Shown here piece after piece: positions 3,389 through 5,308 of a DNA stretch of 5,308 nt (positions are counted from its first letter, which is position 1; each line of letters begins with the position of its first letter). This DNA is from JBBRZF01 sp038236965 (GTDB lineage: Bacteria > Acidobacteriota > Terriglobia > Terriglobales > Acidobacteriaceae). The translations under genes and the position numbers were made by a program. The stretch lies in NCBI GenBank assembly GCA_038236965.1, contig JBBRZF010000210.1:1-5308 (forward strand). The letters are read 5' to 3'. The notes under the pieces were generated by a model that did no database searches, was not told the DNA's origin, and was given only the letters and a program-made list of their open reading frames with translations.

Positions 3389-5308
3389 CTACTTCGCCGG
3401 ACCCGCCAATACATCCTTCGGCATCGTCCAACCGGGCTTCGCATTGTTCGCTTTGTTCTGTTCATCGAGCCACTTCTTCAGTGGCGCAAAGTATTCCATC
3501 ATCGCGTTCGCGTCCATGCGGTCTTCACCCGTCAGGGTTTTGAGCGCTACTGGCCATGGCTGACTTTGCCCCATCTCCAACATCGCGTTCAGCTTTGCGC
3601 CGGCCGCTTTGTTGTTGAAGAACGAGCAATGATTCAGCGGCCCGGTCTGTCCGGCCTCACGACACATTGCGCGATAGAACTGGAATTGCAGGATTGCCGC
3701 CAGGAAATACCGCGTGTACGGCACATTCGCTGCAACGTGATACTTCGCGCCCGGATCGAATTCCTGTTCATTTCGAGCATTCGGCGGAGCGATGCCCTGG
3801 TATTTTTCGCGCAGTTCCCACCAGCCTTTGTTGTAGTCCGCCGGGGTCACTTCGCCGCTGAAGACCTTCCATCGCCATTGATCGATGAGCAAGCCGAAGG
3901 GCAGGAACGCGACTTTGTCCATCGCCTTGCGAAGCAGCAGCGCCGTGTCGTCAGACTCGGGGATCGTCTCCAGCAGTTTCACCTGCCTCAGATATTCCGG
4001 TGTGATGGAGAGCGCGATGGTGTCGCCGATGGCTTCATGGAAGCCGTCGTTGGCGCCGTTTTCAAAGAGCAGCGGCTGCTTGTTATAGGCGCGCTGATAG
4101 AAGTTGTGTCCCAGTTCGTGATGCACGGTAACGAAATCTTCATCGCGCACGAGGATGCACATCTTCAAGCGCAGGTCGTCTTTGTTATCGACATCCCACG
4201 CGCTTGCGTGGCAGACGACTTCGCGGTCGCGCGGCTTCGTGAACAGCGAACGCTCCCAGAAACTCTGCGGCAGCGGTGCGAAGCCCAGCGACTTGAAGAA
4301 GTTTTCGCCGTAGTGGACCATGCCCAGCTCGTCCACTTTCTTCTGCTGCAATATTTCCGTCAGGTCGAAGCCCATTCCCTTCGAATTCTTCGGCGCCGCC
4401 AGCGGATAGATGTTGCCCCACTCTTGCGCCCAAGGATTACCCAACAGGTCCGCGCGGATCAGTCCATCTTTCGTGACCGCCGATTCGCCATACTGTTTCA
4501 CCAGTTGCGAACGAGTGTAGGCGTGCAGCGATTCATAGAGCGGTTTCACCTGCTCCCACAGGCGCTCCACTTCGGCGGAGAACTCGTCCGGCTTCATGTC
4601 GTAATTGGAGCGCCACATCGCGCCCATATCCTTGAAGCCGAGTTCGCGCGCGCCTTTGTTCTGCAATGCAACAAAGCGCGTGAAGCGGTTGCGCATGTTG
4701 GCGCCGCTCGGGTCTTTCGACATGCCGACTTCCTGCCACGCGGTCCATACCTGTTCCATCTCTTCCGGATCGCGGCTGCTGGCCAGCAGCTTCTCCACGT
4801 CGCTGATGGGCAGACATTTGCCCGCCTGTTTCCCCGTCTTCGGGCAGGCTTTGCCCTTGCCGTACGAAGCTTCCATGCCTGCGCCCAGCGTGGTCACTGC
4901 CTCGCGGTCTTTCGCGTCGGGCAGCGAGAACAGGGAGAGTTTCAGCAGCAAGAATTTGCGCGCCAGCACGGGCGGCATCTTCAAGCCATCGAAGCGCTTC
5001 ACTTGTTCCGCGAGCCTGGTGGTGGCTTCAATGTAGTTCGCGTTCGCGTCTGCTGCGAGCGCCTCGGTGTCGTCGGTGATGAAGTTCGACTGCACCCACG
5101 CCGCGCGCGAAGCCTTCACGGTCAGCGTGTTCAGCAAGGTTTCGGTTTCGTTGATGAACTTCTCGGCGTCGGCCACGGTGGCTTTGCCGGACTTCGCTGG
5201 TGCGGCTTTGGCAGGAGCCTTTGCGCTATCCGCCGGCTTTGCTTCTTTACTGGTCTGCGCTGCGAGCGTGAGCGTCAGCGAGAAAATAATTGCGGTCAGG
5301 AGTGCGAG
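3389..5308 (-). CDS. Secreted M2-family peptidyl-dipeptidase (ACE-like), 5' end outside window
   Basis: A zinc peptidase of family M2 (angiotensin-converting-enzyme type), which removes dipeptides from peptide C-termini. The visible part is 639 aa and the start codon lies beyond the right edge. GTG 5176 is only internal, because the frame stays open to 5308. The visible N-terminus (ALLTAIIFSLTLTLAAQ) looks like a signal peptide, followed by a Lys/Ala/Pro-rich linker (about 20-43). Counting from 5308, catalytic features are HELGH (397-401), the third zinc ligand Glu425 in GANDGFHEAIGD, substrate-binding HASAWD (367-372), and KYH...VPYTRY (Lys522, His524, Tyr531, Tyr534). Chloride-site residues appear kept (Arg233, Trp497, Arg500, Arg533). 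Six cysteines match the three ACE disulfides (155/165, 366/384, 549/561), which fits a periplasmic or extracellular enzyme. Translation ends at TAG 3391-3389, followed by a terminator. It is probably transcribed alone at this end. Confidence 0.95.
   Translation of the reverse strand, partial: LALLTAIIFSLTLTLAAQTSKEAKPADSAKAPAKAAPAKSGKATVADAEKFINETETLLNTLTVKASRAAWVQSNFITDDTEALAADANANYIEATTRLAEQVKRFDGLKMPPVLARKFLLLKLSLFSLPDAKDREAVTTLGAGMEASYGKGKACPKTGKQAGKCLPISDVEKLLASSRDPEEMEQVWTAWQEVGMSKDPSGANMRNRFTRFVALQNKGARELGFKDMGAMWRSNYDMKPDEFSAEVERLWEQVKPLYESLHAYTRSQLVKQYGESAVTKDGLIRADLLGNPWAQEWGNIYPLAAPKNSKGMGFDLTEILQQKKVDELGMVHYGENFFKSLGFAPLPQSFWERSLFTKPRDREVVCHASAWDVDNKDDLRLKMCILVRDEDFVTVHHELGHNFYQRAYNKQPLLFENGANDGFHEAIGDTIALSITPEYLRQVKLLETIPESDDTALLLRKAMDKVAFLPFGLLIDQWRWKVFSGEVTPADYNKGWWELREKYQGIAPPNARNEQEFDPGAKYHVAANVPYTRYFLAAILQFQFYRAMCREAGQTGPLNHCSFFNNKAAGAKLNAMLEMGQSQPWPVALKTLTGEDRMDANAMMEYFAPLKKWLDEQNKANNAKPGWTMPKDVLAGPAK

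Noticed and set aside
4185..5036. Open frames overlapping the M2 peptidase (4185-4433, 4533-4817, 4605-5036)
   Set aside because: All lie inside a well-conserved ACE-like frame and are alternative-frame shadows.

Overview
This window looks like a chromosomal segment from an acidobacterium (Acidobacteriota, probably a Terriglobia-like lineage). That placement is an inference. It rests on the 5S rRNA core, on a small single-span membrane protein with a CxxC knuckle of a type I associate with acidobacteria, on a secreted ACE-like M2 peptidase, and on moderately GC-rich coding DNA. No search was run. I see no mobile element, CRISPR array, tRNA or phage module.

Positions 1-561 are the end of an rRNA operon. 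They hold the 3' end of 23S rRNA, a spacer of about 170 bp with several hairpins, a complete 5S rRNA, and a strong intrinsic terminator with a 13-bp perfect stem. Positions 544-1226 look damaged. They hold an SRPBCC-type (START-like fold) reading frame broken by one extra base near 890, then a small hydrophobic reading frame interrupted by one in-frame TGA. The SRPBCC frame has its only possible ATG inside the rRNA terminator hairpin.

Positions 1285-2621 carry three plus-strand genes. The first is an uncharacterised one-span membrane protein with a C-x-H / CxxC pattern. The second is a YdeI-like protein (DUF1905 plus OmdA-type tail), preceded by a long hairpin. The third is a YvlD-like four-helix membrane protein, 18 bp after the second and probably in its operon.

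Positions 2623-5308 are on the minus strand. A thiamine-phosphate synthase/TenI-family gene converges on the yvlD-like gene with one base between the stop codons. Upstream of it lies an M2 (angiotensin-converting-enzyme-like) peptidase that runs off the right edge and ends in its own intrinsic terminator. A consensus-like -10 box lies just before the GTG start of the thiE-like gene, so that gene probably has its own promoter and perhaps a leaderless mRNA.

Most of the window is ordinary housekeeping and accessory content. The points most worth a second look are the damaged pair after the rRNA operon, the terminator/start-codon overlap, the hairpin before the ydeI-like gene, and the ThiE-versus-TenI question. 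I found no convincing new multi-gene system.
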